Part shown: positions 41,460 through 49,922 of the stretch, one piece after another
Numbering within the stretch: position 1 is the first letter of the stretch
How the letters are laid out: every line of letters starts with the position of its first letter
DNA from: Pseudonocardia autotrophica
Lineage (GTDB): Bacteria; Actinomycetota; Actinomycetes; Mycobacteriales; Pseudonocardiaceae
DNA length: 64,000 bases
Reading direction: 5' to 3'
Assembly (NCBI RefSeq): GCF_003945385.1
Contig: NZ_AP018920.1
Span: forward strand, 5,208,001 to 5,272,000
Position numbers and translations under genes: made by a program
The notes under the pieces: generated by a model
Databases searched by the model: none
The model's input: the letters and a program-made list of their open reading frames with translations, nothing else
Told to the model about the DNA's origin: nothing

Positions 41460-41687
41460 ATGGGCGCGATGAGTCCCACCCACTGGTTGATCGTCATCGC
41501 CGTGTTCGTGCTGCTGTTCGGCGCGAAGAAGCTGCCCGAGCTGGCGCGGTCGCTCGGGCAGTCCACCCGGGTACTCAAGGGCGAGATGCGGGGCCTGCAC
41601 GAGGACGAGCCGGGTCACGCCGACGACCGGCCCGCAGCGGTCCGCGACAGCGGAACCACCGCCCGGACCGTGCCCACCGAGGTCTGA
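41460..41687 (+). CDS. tatA: TatA/E-type twin-arginine translocase subunit
   Basis: A 75-aa protein with one N-terminal membrane helix (HWLIVIAVFVLLFGAKKLPE) and the FGxxKLPELARSLG hinge and amphipathic helix typical of TatA. A polar tail follows. GAAGGAG precedes ATG 41460. It directly follows a Tat-signal-bearing ferritin-like gene, so it is probably dedicated to export of that protein alongside the general TatBC. Confidence 0.93.
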   Translation: MGAMSPTHWLIVIAVFVLLFGAKKLPELARSLGQSTRVLKGEMRGLHEDEPGHADDRPAAVRDSGTTARTVPTEV

Positions 41688-41756
41688 TCCGGCGGCACGC
41701 TCCGGTCCGCACCGCCGCCCGATCCGGGCGGCGGTGCATCGGTGTGTCCGGCTCGC

Positions 41757-42467
41757 CTACTGCTCGGCGGTGAACGCGGCCGGGCCGATCCGCCGGTCCA
41801 CGATGGCCTCCGCGACCTCGGTCAGCGACTGGCCACGACGACGGGCGTAGCCGCGCAGCAGCTCGAACGCCTCGTCGACACCCAGGCCGGTCCCGGCCGC
41901 GAGCACCCCCTTGGCCTGCTCGATCGGGATCCGGCTGCGCAGCGCGTCCCGCAGCTGCCCGCGTTCCTCCTCGACGCTGTCGAGCTCGGCCGCGTGGCCG
42001 ATGGCGCCACCCGTCGCGCCCGCCAGGAGATCGGCGGCGCGCAGGTCCGGGACGGTGTCCCGGCCGCCGAGCAGCAGCAGCGCCCCGACGGTCGCACCGG
42101 ATCCGGACCGGATCGGCAGCGCCCACGCGCCGGTGACGCCTGCGGCCGCCGCCTTCGCCGCGAAGGCCAGCCAGCGGAGGCGTTCGCGGGCCAGGTCCGC
42201 GCAGAGCACGGGGCGGCCGCTGCGCGCGCAGTCCCCGCCGGGGCCCTGACCGAAACCGGCGGGGACCGAGCTGCGCTGGCCGATGGGTCCGGCGGAGACG
42301 ACCCCGTGCACGGCGCCGTCGGTGATCATCGCGGCGCCGGCGGCCGTCCCGAGGAGCAGGTTCACGCTCTCGGCCAGCCTGCCGAGCGCAGGGGCTGGAT
42401 CACGCGCGTCCGTCGTGGCCAGCGCGAGTGTCGCCGCGGCGACGTCCAGACCGCTCGAGTCCACCAT
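41757..42467 (-). CDS. GAF-ANTAR RNA-binding antiterminator
   Basis: The 236-aa protein has a GAF-like sensor (about 15-150) and a C-terminal ANTAR domain: LRDALRSRIPIEQAKGVLAA, then DEAFELLRGYARRRGQSLTEVAEAIV. ANTAR proteins bind dual-hexaloop RNA structures in leaders and prevent termination. Targets are unknown. It ends convergently with tatA. Confidence 0.88.
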   Translation of the reverse strand: MVDSSGLDVAAATLALATTDARDPAPALGRLAESVNLLLGTAAGAAMITDGAVHGVVSAGPIGQRSSVPAGFGQGPGGDCARSGRPVLCADLARERLRWLAFAAKAAAAGVTGAWALPIRSGSGATVGALLLLGGRDTVPDLRAADLLAGATGGAIGHAAELDSVEEERGQLRDALRSRIPIEQAKGVLAAGTGLGVDEAFELLRGYARRRGQSLTEVAEAIVDRRIGPAAFTAEQ

Positions 42468-42606
42468 TCAGAGACGTTCGGCTGCGGAGGACGTCCGGTT
42501 CTGTCCGGTCCGCGATCCGGCCGGAATCGTGCGCCGGTGAATGCCGGTGTCCCCGTGATCCGCCTGGCGAGATCGTCGTGCAGGGCGGTCCAGTACCCGG
42601 CCCCGG

Positions 42607-43263
42607 TCAGTTCCCGGCGCCGTCGAGCAGCCAGTGGTAGCGCAGCCGGAGTGCGCGCTCCCAGCTGGCGAGCGCTGCGGCGACCGCCAGCGTGATGTTG
42701 AGCCAGAGCGGCAGGTGGATCGGCGACACGAAGACTCCGATGTTCTCGGCGATCGGCGGAATCCGGGACAGCGGCTCCAGGATCTGCAGGAGGTTGACGC
42801 CGATCCCGATGATCAGCACGACCACCGACACGGCGCCGACGAACCGGCTCACCGACGGGTGGTCGCGCTGGAAGCGGGCCCGTCGTCCCTCGCCCGATCG
42901 CGGATCCGGCACGAGCCGGCGCTCCGTGCCGTCGTCGGTGACGTAGTGGGCGCGTTTGACGCCGACGCCACTCGTCGCGATCTCGATCGCGCCGCCCTCG
43001 ACCGGGAAGATCGCGGGGACCTTCGACACGGTGTGCTGCCGGCCGTCGCGGTACAGGCGGGCCCGCACCGCACCGTCGGAGCTGTCGCCGAGGTAGCGCA
43101 CGTCGACCGAGTACCGGACCGGGCGCCCCTCGGCCGCGGCCGGCTCCAGGTGCAGCAGCGAACGCCCGGTGATCACCTGCCACCAGCGGAACCGCTTCAG
43201 CGGACTCCCGTCGCCGTCCGTGCGACGCCGGGCCGCCCGACGCTGCTGCCACTGGGTCACCAT
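42607..43263 (-). CDS. Unknown membrane protein controlled by the adjacent TetR regulator
   Basis: The 218-aa protein has a soluble basic N-terminal half and two hydrophobic helices (FVGAVSVVVLIIGIGVNLLQ and LPLWLNITLAVAAALA). I do not recognise a named family. ATG 43263 lies within 20 bp of a TetR-type palindrome, so it is the probable target of the divergent TetR gene. Confidence 0.75.
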   Translation of the reverse strand: MVTQWQQRRAARRRTDGDGSPLKRFRWWQVITGRSLLHLEPAAAEGRPVRYSVDVRYLGDSSDGAVRARLYRDGRQHTVSKVPAIFPVEGGAIEIATSGVGVKRAHYVTDDGTERRLVPDPRSGEGRRARFQRDHPSVSRFVGAVSVVVLIIGIGVNLLQILEPLSRIPPIAENIGVFVSPIHLPLWLNITLAVAAALASWERALRLRYHWLLDGAGN

Positions 43264-43279
43264 GCCGCCTCCGATCGAC

Positions 43280-43332
43280 TAATACACTGTGTTAATCACT
43301 GGCAGGGAGACTAGCACGGTGTACTAGTACAC
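43280..43332. promoter_or_regulatory. Two TetR-type palindromic operators
   Basis: TAATACA-C-TGTGTTA (43280-43294, one mismatch) and the perfect palindrome GTGTACTAGTACAC (43319-43332) flank the centre of the divergent gap. Both contain ACACTG. They are placed to cover both promoters. Confidence 0.75.
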
Positions 43333-43348
43333 TGCGCGTGGAGGCGAT

Positions 43349-43999
43349 ATGACCACGCACGACACCGACCGGCTGAGCAGCCGGGACAAGATCCTCCGGG
43401 CAGCCATGCAGCTGTTCGGCGAGGGCCCGGGCGCGCGGCTGAGCGTGCGGGCGGTCGCCGCGCGGGCCGGTGTGAGCACCGGCTCGCTGCGCTACCACTT
43501 CCCCACCCAGCGCGCGCTCCAGGACGAGGTACTCACCCGCGTCTACGACCTGGCGATCCCGGACGATCGGATCAACGACCGGTCGGTGCCCGCCCGGGAC
43601 CGGCTGGTCGACTGCCTGCGGCAGGTGCTCGGCGGCGCCGGGGTCGGCGAGCAGGCACGAGCGAACCTGCTCCGGGTCGTCGAGCAGTTCGTCCAGCCGG
43701 AACCGGACGAGGAGATCCGGGCCGCCTACCTCGCCATCGAGCGCGAGATTCTCCGCCGGACCATCTACTGGCTGACGGCACTGGAGAAGGAGGGCGCCCT
43801 CCCCGAGGGCGACAACGCCCGGCGGGCGCGGTTCCTGATGGCGGTCGTCGACGGGCTCGGGCTCACCCGCGCGATGCCGGCCGAGCAGGCCGTTCTGCAG
43901 TCCGAGGACGACACCCTGCAGATGGCCGTCGACTGCGTACTGACCCTCCCGGCCACGGGGTCAGGCGGATCCGGGCTCCGGCAGGGTGCCGGCGACTGA
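43349..43999 (+). CDS. TetR-family repressor
   Basis: The 216-aa protein has a classic N-terminal TetR domain (RDKILRAAMQLFGEGPG, then VRAVAARAGVSTGSLRYHFP) and an all-helical ligand domain. Ribosome site GGAGG precedes ATG 43349. It probably represses itself and the divergent membrane protein through the palindromes between them. The ligand is unknown. Confidence 0.92.
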   Translation: MTTHDTDRLSSRDKILRAAMQLFGEGPGARLSVRAVAARAGVSTGSLRYHFPTQRALQDEVLTRVYDLAIPDDRINDRSVPARDRLVDCLRQVLGGAGVGEQARANLLRVVEQFVQPEPDEEIRAAYLAIEREILRRTIYWLTALEKEGALPEGDNARRARFLMAVVDGLGLTRAMPAEQAVLQSEDDTLQMAVDCVLTLPATGSGGSGLRQGAGD

Positions 44000-44109
44000 G
44001 TGCTCCGGGTGCGCCAGCTCTTCCTCGAGCCGCGCGACCGCGAGCCCCGCTAGGTCGACGACACGGCACTCGTGCCGCACAAGCTCGTCTCATCAGTCCT
44101 GATGATGGG

Positions 44110-44213
44110 ATAAATGCGACGTAACGGACCTTCGAGGTGGCATCGATGCCCTGTGCGACATCTACAACCACGCCGACGCACTCCGGAAGACGGTCTCGTC
44201 CTACCTGAACTGA
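44110..44213 (+). pseudogene. Possible GNAT N-terminal remnant
   Basis: An open stretch before a TGA at 44211-44213 reads DVTDLRGGIDALCDIYNHAD and then LRKTVSSYLN. IDALCDIYNHA resembles the first helix of phosphinothricin-type GNAT acetyltransferases (xxIYNHxV), but the reading ends after about 30 residues and no acetyl-CoA motif follows. It lies in a 264-bp gap that otherwise shows only a CATCAGTCCTGATG palindrome. Confidence 0.3.
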
Positions 44214-44263
44214 GGGCCCGCGCCGCGGTGGCCGGGGCGCCGGCCGGCCGCGAGTGGGGACGC

Positions 44264-45445
44264 CTACGACCGCGCGACGCCGAGGTGCCGCGACCGGTCG
44301 CGGTAGGTGAGATACCGCAGCAGGGTCTCCGCGGGCCCGCGCCGCCCGGCCCGCCCCAGCAGGTCGGCGATCACCACGGTGACGACCCAGGTGGCGACGG
44401 CGACCGCGGCCGCCGCCGCGGCACCCAGTCGGCCACCGAGATCGAGCAGCGACGGCTCGGTCATGATCAGCCACACCGGCGACTGTGCGATGTAGAAGGT
44501 CATCGACCGGCGTCCACATGCCACCAGCGCGGTCGTCACCGGCCCACGCCGGTCCCCGATCCGGCCGGCGACGAGCGCGATGACCGCCATGAACGCGAGC
44601 CCGCCCGCGATGCCGGTCACGCCGAACACCACGACCGCGAGAACGCCGATCCCGGTCGAGTCCGGGGTCCACACACCCATCGCCTGCAGCGCGACCGGCT
44701 GCGCCCCCAGCACCGCCACCGGGAACCCGATCAGTGCGACGCGGCGCAGCAGCGGCGTGTATCCGGGGTCCTCCAGCGGGCGCAGCCGGCCGGCCCAGAC
44801 CCCGAGCAACACCGACGGCGCCACCGACAGCGCCGAGATCGGCAGCACCGGCAGTGCCATCGCACGCAGGGCCGCGCTGTCGAGGAGGGTGGGCCCGACC
44901 GCGAGCGGTGTGTCGGGTCCGGCCACCATCTGGAGCAGGGCGATGGCCAGCGCACCGATCGCAAGGGTGATCGCGGTGACCACCCACAGCCGACGGCCGG
45001 GCCAGGTCACCGCCCCGGCGAACATCACGGCGAACGCGCCGTAGGCACCGATCACGTCACCGGCGTAGAGCAGCACGACGTGCGCGATCCCGAACACGAC
45101 CAGCCAGGCTCCGCGCCGGCGGATCAACCGCCGGGCCCCTGCCGGGTCACCGTCGGGGCCGGTGAGCCGCCGGGTCATCTGCACCAGCCCGTAGCCGAAG
45201 AGCAGCCCGAACAGCGGCGCGGATCGACCGTCCACGAACGACGTCAGCAGCCACTGCACGGCGACGTCGACCGGGCCGCCCCCGGCGGGCGTGGTCAGCG
45301 AGTTGCCGCCGGCGTGCAGCATCCGCGAGTGGGCGAGGGCGATGAGCAGCAGCATCATCCCCCGCGCGAGGTCCGGGGCGAGCAGACGTTCCGAGGCCGG
45401 TGTCGGCGACGGCCGGGCGCTCAACGGCGCACGAGATCCAGACAT
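44264..45445 (-). CDS. DUF418 (YeiB-like) membrane protein
   Basis: The 393-aa protein has about ten membrane helices. It contains LAPDLARGMMLLLIALAHSR, SAPLFGLLFGYGLVQMTRR, a RRRGAWLVVFGIAHVVLLYAGD helix block and the C-terminal ACGRRSMTFYIAQSPVW. These are DUF418/YeiB family hallmarks, a group possibly involved in transport or acyl transfer. ATG 45445 gives the normal family length; a longer upstream frame is low-complexity and was rejected. Confidence 0.88.
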   Translation of the reverse strand: MSGSRAPLSARPSPTPASERLLAPDLARGMMLLLIALAHSRMLHAGGNSLTTPAGGGPVDVAVQWLLTSFVDGRSAPLFGLLFGYGLVQMTRRLTGPDGDPAGARRLIRRRGAWLVVFGIAHVVLLYAGDVIGAYGAFAVMFAGAVTWPGRRLWVVTAITLAIGALAIALLQMVAGPDTPLAVGPTLLDSAALRAMALPVLPISALSVAPSVLLGVWAGRLRPLEDPGYTPLLRRVALIGFPVAVLGAQPVALQAMGVWTPDSTGIGVLAVVVFGVTGIAGGLAFMAVIALVAGRIGDRRGPVTTALVACGRRSMTFYIAQSPVWLIMTEPSLLDLGGRLGAAAAAAVAVATWVVTVVIADLLGRAGRRGPAETLLRYLTYRDRSRHLGVARS

Positions 45446-45580
45446 GCGGCCGACGGTAGAGCCACCTCCCGGCGCCCGGGATCGGTCGTGCGGCTCGATC
45501 CACCCGACCGAAGTCGTAGTGGACGGAGCCGTCGGTCCCGGTACCCGGAGTGCGGCCCGCTCCGGCCACGCCCGGGACGA

Positions 45581-45619
45581 GGTGGCACCGGGGGGCACCC
45601 GACCGCCCCCGGTGCCACC
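45581..45619 (-). terminator. Hairpin terminator of the tctCBA operon
   Basis: GGTGGCACCGGGGG (45581-45594) pairs perfectly with CCCCCGGTGCCACC (45606-45619), 14 bp downstream of the tctA stop. Confidence 0.8.
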
Positions 45620-45632
45620 CCGGCCGCACCCG

Positions 45633-47150
45633 TCAGTCGTGTTGCGCGGCAACCGCTTCGGTCTGCCGGCGTTCCTTGCGGCCCGATCGCCACACCCAGA
45701 AGAGCGTGAGCACGATCAGCGCCCAGAACAACAGTGACGCCGGGCGGGTGAAGAACACCGTCCAGTCGCCGTGGGTGATCGTCATCGCCCGACGGAAGTT
45801 CACCTCCGCCATCGGCCCGAGGATCAGCCCCAGGATCAGCGGAGAGACCGGGAAGTCGTTGCGCACCATCAGATAACCGAGCACCCCGAACACGACCGCG
45901 ACGAGCACGTCGGTGAACCGGTTGTCGATCGCGTAGGCGCCCATCAGGCAGAGCAGAGCGATGATCGGGATGAGCACGTGCGGCGGAATCCGCACGACGT
46001 GCGAGAAGGCCCGGACGGCCGTCGTCCCCACCACCAGCACCAGCAGCGCCGACAGGATGAAGCTGGCGAAGATCGTGTAGACGATGCCCGACTGCGGCCC
46101 AGTGAACAGGTCGGGCCCCGGGGTCAGGCCGTGCACGAGCAGCCCACCGAGCAGCACGGCGGTGCCGGCCTCCCCCGGGATGCCCAGGGTGAAGGTCGGG
46201 ATCATCGCGCCACCGACGACGCCGTTGTTCGCCGACTCCGGACCCGCGACACCGGTGGGGTTGCCCTTCCCGAACGGGACGCGGCCCCGGTTCCGGCGCT
46301 TGGCGTCGGAGTAGGCGAGGAAGGCGCCGATGTCGGTGCCGGTGCCGGGGATCGCACCGACGATCGAGCCGATCACCGATCCGCGCGCCATCGTCGGGGC
46401 GGTGTCGCGCAGGTTCTGCCGCGAGATCCACCGTGGACCGCGGATCTCGGGCAGGCGCTGCGTCCCGCCCCGGTCGGCGATCATGACGAGCACCTGTGTG
46501 ACGCCGAAGACGCCGATCAGCACCGGGATCAGCGAGATCCCGCCGTAGAGCTCGTCGGACCCCATCGTCAGCCGCAGCTGCCCGGAGACCGGGTCGAGTC
46601 CGATCACGCCGAGCACGAGTCCGAGCAGCCCGGCCGCATACCCCTTGATCAGCGACTTGCCGGACACCGCGGAGATGATCGTCAGGCCGTAGACGGCGAG
46701 TACGAAGAACTCCGGGGCCTGGAAGTTCAGTGCGACCCGGGCGATGGTCGGCGCGAGCACGGCCATCAGCAGGCCGGACACCATGCCGCCGACGGCCCCG
46801 GCCAGCATCGCGATGTTGAGTGCTTCGCGGCCGTGCCCGGCTCGCGACATCGGATAACCCTCGAGCGCGGTCGCCGCCGACGCCGGGGTCCCCGGCACGT
46901 TGAGCAGGATCGCGGGGATGGCGCCACCGGCGATGCCACCGGCGAAGATGCCGACCATCGCCGAGAGACCCACCTCGGGGGGCATCAGGAACGTGAACGG
47001 CAGGAACAGGGCCATGCCCATGGTGGCGGTGAGGCCGGGCAGCGCGCCGATCACGAGCCCGGCGGTCACGGCGGCGACCAGCGCCCCGAGCACCATCGGC
47101 GAGGTGAACAGCGATACGAATCCGCCGAGGAGCGGCGCGATGAGGTCCAT
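45633..47150 (-). CDS. tctA: Tripartite tricarboxylate transporter, large permease TctA
   Basis: A 505-aa polytopic permease. It contains LVIGALPGLTATMGMALFLPFTF, the GIAGGAIPAILLNVPGTPAS conserved block, and a second related block IPGTGTDIGAFLAY. Both are diagnostic of TctA. It forms the translocation channel with TctB and takes substrate from lipoprotein TctC. ATG 47150 overlaps the tctB stop (TGATG). The substrate is likely an organic or sugar acid given the catabolic neighbours. Confidence 0.95.
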   Translation of the reverse strand: MDLIAPLLGGFVSLFTSPMVLGALVAAVTAGLVIGALPGLTATMGMALFLPFTFLMPPEVGLSAMVGIFAGGIAGGAIPAILLNVPGTPASAATALEGYPMSRAGHGREALNIAMLAGAVGGMVSGLLMAVLAPTIARVALNFQAPEFFVLAVYGLTIISAVSGKSLIKGYAAGLLGLVLGVIGLDPVSGQLRLTMGSDELYGGISLIPVLIGVFGVTQVLVMIADRGGTQRLPEIRGPRWISRQNLRDTAPTMARGSVIGSIVGAIPGTGTDIGAFLAYSDAKRRNRGRVPFGKGNPTGVAGPESANNGVVGGAMIPTFTLGIPGEAGTAVLLGGLLVHGLTPGPDLFTGPQSGIVYTIFASFILSALLVLVVGTTAVRAFSHVVRIPPHVLIPIIALLCLMGAYAIDNRFTDVLVAVVFGVLGYLMVRNDFPVSPLILGLILGPMAEVNFRRAMTITHGDWTVFFTRPASLLFWALIVLTLFWVWRSGRKERRQTEAVAAQHD

Positions 47151-47698
47151 CAGCCCCCCAGCAGCAGATCGATCGGTCCCACCGGCAGCGGGACGGCGAA
47201 TCCTCGGCCGAACAGCAGCAGCGCCACCCAGCTGCTGACGGCGCCGACCAGCAGCGGGCTCCACCAGGTACGGGCCCCGCTGAGGAATCCGAGCACCGTG
47301 AGCAATCCGGTGAAGACCAGGAAGAAGCCGAGCAGGGGCAGCAGCACGTACGCAGCCAGCAACGCCCCGACCGTCAGCAGGACCGGGGTGGGCGGCAGGA
47401 CACCGCCGGCGCCCTGCGGGCGTTCGGTGCGCAGCTCGGCGACCACCAGCAACGCGGCGACGAGAAGCATCAGCCCGGCGAGCAGCAGCGGCACCGCCGC
47501 CGGTCCGGGCTCGCCGCCCGCGCCCGGCCGGTAGCCCGGGGCCTCGATGCCGATCGCCACCGAGGCCACGACCAGGATCGCGACGACGACGAACACGGGG
47601 ACCCGCCCACCCGTGGGCGGGGCGGGCTCGGCTCCGATCCCTGCCCCGGTCCCGGCCGGGTGCTCGACCGCCTCGGGGAGCTCGTCAGGACGTGGCAC
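47150..47698 (-). CDS. tctB: Tripartite tricarboxylate transporter, small permease TctB
   Basis: A 182-aa protein with four predicted helices in the TctB pattern (VAILVVASVAIGIEAPGY, AAVPLLLAGLMLLVAALLV, YVLLPLLGFFLVFTGLLTVL, SWVALLLFGRGFAVPLPVG). The start is GTG 47698 within the tctC 3' end (14-bp overlap), so translation is coupled. The N-terminal 30 residues are polar and probably cytosolic. Confidence 0.9.
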   Translation of the reverse strand: MPRPDELPEAVEHPAGTGAGIGAEPAPPTGGRVPVFVVVAILVVASVAIGIEAPGYRPGAGGEPGPAAVPLLLAGLMLLVAALLVVAELRTERPQGAGGVLPPTPVLLTVGALLAAYVLLPLLGFFLVFTGLLTVLGFLSGARTWWSPLLVGAVSSWVALLLFGRGFAVPLPVGPIDLLLGG

Positions 47699-48683
47699 CG
47701 GAGCCGTCCTGCAACAGGTCGACGTAGAGCTCCGAGGACTCCTCGAAGAACTGCTGGAACTCCGCGGTCGGCCGGACGTCGATACCGAAGCTGTTGGAGT
47801 TCATCACGTCGACGAAGCCGGGCTCGTCGGCCATCGCGACGAACGCGTCGTTCAGGGTGGAGACCACGGCCGGGTCCATACCGGCCGGCCCGGCCACCCC
47901 GCGGAAGGTGCCGATCTCGACGTCGTAGCCCTGCTCGGTGAAGGTCGGGAGCTCCGGGAGCGTCTCCAGACGCTCCGCGGACGCGACGCCGAGCACCTTC
48001 ATCTCACCGGCGGCCACCTGGGCCGAGACCTCGCCGATGGAGAACGACATCGCGTCGAGATCACCGCCGAGAACGGCCTGGGCCGCGGCCGCGGCACCGT
48101 CGTAGGGCACCCGGGTGACCTCGATGTCCGCCTCACGCTCGATGGCAGCGGTGGCCAGGTCCCAGGCCAGCCCGGGCCCGGAGTTGCCGATGCTCAGTCC
48201 GGCGGGCTCGGCCTTCGCGGCCGTCACGAACTCCTCGACGGTGTCCCACGGGGCGTCCGCACGCACCGCGAGGGCGGCAGGGTCCTGGTTGATCATCGTG
48301 ATGAGGGTGAAGTCCTCCAGCCCGAAGTCGTAGAGCCCCTGCTCACGCAGGAAGGAGATCTCCGGGGAGACGATCGAGAGCGTGTAGCCGTCGGCGGCGG
48401 TCGAGCGGGCGATCTCGCCCCAGCCGATCGCGCCGGAGCTGCCGGGCTTGTTGACGACATTCATCTGCTGCCCGAGGTGCTCGGCAGCGGACTGGGTGAA
48501 GGCCCTGGTCATGATGTCGGTGCCACCGCCTGCACTCCAGGCCACGACCATCGAGACCGGCTTGCTCGGGTAGTCACCGTCGGCTTCACCACCACCGGAA
48601 CCGGGGGTCTGAGCACAGGAGGCGAGGGTGAGGGTCAGGGCTGCGAGCAGGCCCGCAGCGGCGGTACGCCCGGTGCGCATCAT
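47685..48683 (-). CDS. tctC: Tripartite tricarboxylate transporter substrate-binding lipoprotein TctC
   Basis: The 332-aa protein has a lipoprotein signal (lipobox LTLASC, Cys near residue 23). The Bug/TctC fold has AWSAGGGTDIMTRAFTQSA, NKPGSSGAIGWGEIARS and RVPYDGAAAAAQAVLGGDLDA. It captures the substrate outside the membrane. It is first in the operon; the perfect LacI-type palindrome lies 36 bp upstream of ATG 48683. Confidence 0.95.
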   Translation of the reverse strand: MMRTGRTAAAGLLAALTLTLASCAQTPGSGGGEADGDYPSKPVSMVVAWSAGGGTDIMTRAFTQSAAEHLGQQMNVVNKPGSSGAIGWGEIARSTAADGYTLSIVSPEISFLREQGLYDFGLEDFTLITMINQDPAALAVRADAPWDTVEEFVTAAKAEPAGLSIGNSGPGLAWDLATAAIEREADIEVTRVPYDGAAAAAQAVLGGDLDAMSFSIGEVSAQVAAGEMKVLGVASAERLETLPELPTFTEQGYDVEIGTFRGVAGPAGMDPAVVSTLNDAFVAMADEPGFVDVMNSNSFGIDVRPTAEFQQFFEESSELYVDLLQDGSGATS

Positions 48684-48718
48684 TGAGCCGTCCTTTCGGA
48701 GTGAAGGCGGGGAACGTT

Positions 48719-48736
48719 ACTGTAATCGATTACAGT
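48719..48736. promoter_or_regulatory. Perfect 18-bp LacI-type operator ACTGTAATCGATTACAGT
   Basis: The palindrome has a central CG, as in LacI/GalR operators, and sits between tctC and the divergent LacI gene at 48821. It should control both. Confidence 0.85.
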
Positions 48737-48820
48737 TGATCGAACCACCCGACCGGGTGACGTGCCCGGTCGGTGACTATCGGGTGTCGGATGCCTGCCA
48801 CGGCGGGCGTGGAGGTGGGA

Positions 48821-49795
48821 ATGGCGACGATGGCCGAGGTTGCGGCACGTGCGGGTGTCTCGACGGCCACGGTGTCCCGGGTGCTGGCCGGAAAGCCGGT
48901 CCGGCCGGACTCCGCCGAGGCGGTCCGCGCGGCCGCGGCCGCGCTCGACTACGAGCTCGACCGGACCGCCCGCTCCCTGCGCCGCCGCTACAGCGACCTG
49001 CTCGCGCTCGTCGTGCCCGACGTCGAGAACCCGTTCTTCACCGCCGTCGCACGCGGGGTCGAGGACACCGCGCGCCGTGCCGGGCTGTCGGTCGTGCTGT
49101 GCAACAGCGACGACGACGTGCAGAAGGAGAGCCGTTACCTCGCGATCGCCGCGAGCGAGAACATGGCGGGCGCGATCGTGGCCCCGGCGGCGTCCGATCT
49201 GTCGCTGGGCGGCCTCGCCCGCAAGCGCGCCACCGTCGTGGTGATCGACCGGTCGATCGAGGCCGACGTCGATCAGGTCGGGTTCGACAACGTCGCACTG
49301 GGACGGGAGGCGACGCACCGGCTCATCGCCCGGGGATGCCGGCGGATCGCCTGCATCTCCGGCCCCCGCGGCATGGGCACCGCCCGTGACCGGGAGATCG
49401 GCTGGCGGGCCGCCCTGACCGAGTCCGGATTGGACGCGTCGCCGGAGTTCCTGCGGCACGCGAACTTCCGGGTCGACGGCGGCCGGCGGGCCACCGAGGA
49501 CCTCCTGCGCGTCACCCCGTGGCCGGACGCCGTGCTCGCGACCAACAACATGGTCGCCATCGGGGCACTGCAGGCGATGGCCGCCGCTCCCGGCGGCGCC
49601 ACCCGGCCCGAGGTCGCCGTCATCGGCGACCTCCCGTTCGCCACGACGGACGTGTCCGGACTGGTGCAGGTGCCGCTGCGACCCCGGGAGCTGGGGATCC
49701 GGGCGGCCGAGATGTTCCTCGAACGCCTCGAGGGCTTCCGGGGCGCCGCCCGCCGCGTCGTACTGGACGGCGCGGGTGCGGCCCCGCCGGGCTGA
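48821..49795 (+). CDS. LacI-family regulator of the tct operon
   Basis: The 324-aa protein has the LacI helix-turn-helix (MAEVAARAGVSTATVSRVLA), hinge AARSLRRRYSDLLALVVPD, and a periplasmic-binding-like ligand domain. GGAGG lies 5 bp before ATG 48821; in-frame upstream codons lack one. It diverges from tctCBA across an 18-bp operator, so it probably represses transport until the substrate or its product binds. Confidence 0.92.
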   Translation: MATMAEVAARAGVSTATVSRVLAGKPVRPDSAEAVRAAAAALDYELDRTARSLRRRYSDLLALVVPDVENPFFTAVARGVEDTARRAGLSVVLCNSDDDVQKESRYLAIAASENMAGAIVAPAASDLSLGGLARKRATVVVIDRSIEADVDQVGFDNVALGREATHRLIARGCRRIACISGPRGMGTARDREIGWRAALTESGLDASPEFLRHANFRVDGGRRATEDLLRVTPWPDAVLATNNMVAIGALQAMAAAPGGATRPEVAVIGDLPFATTDVSGLVQVPLRPRELGIRAAEMFLERLEGFRGAARRVVLDGAGAAPPG

Positions 49796-49888
49796 GCCGG
49801 TGGATACGCGCTCGGCCGCGACCTCGCCGATCGTCCTCATCGGACCGAGCCCTCCGTCGCACGTCGTCGTGGGAGTGACGCGAGGGGA

Positions 49889-49906
49889 CGGGGCCACTCG
49901 GCCCCG
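49889..49906. terminator. Bidirectional hairpin between convergent LacI and DapA-family genes
   Basis: CGGGGCC (49889-49895) and GGCCCCG (49900-49906) form a 7-bp stem with an ACTC loop in the 127-bp convergent gap. Confidence 0.65.
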
Positions 49907-49922
49907 CCCCACCCGCCGGATC

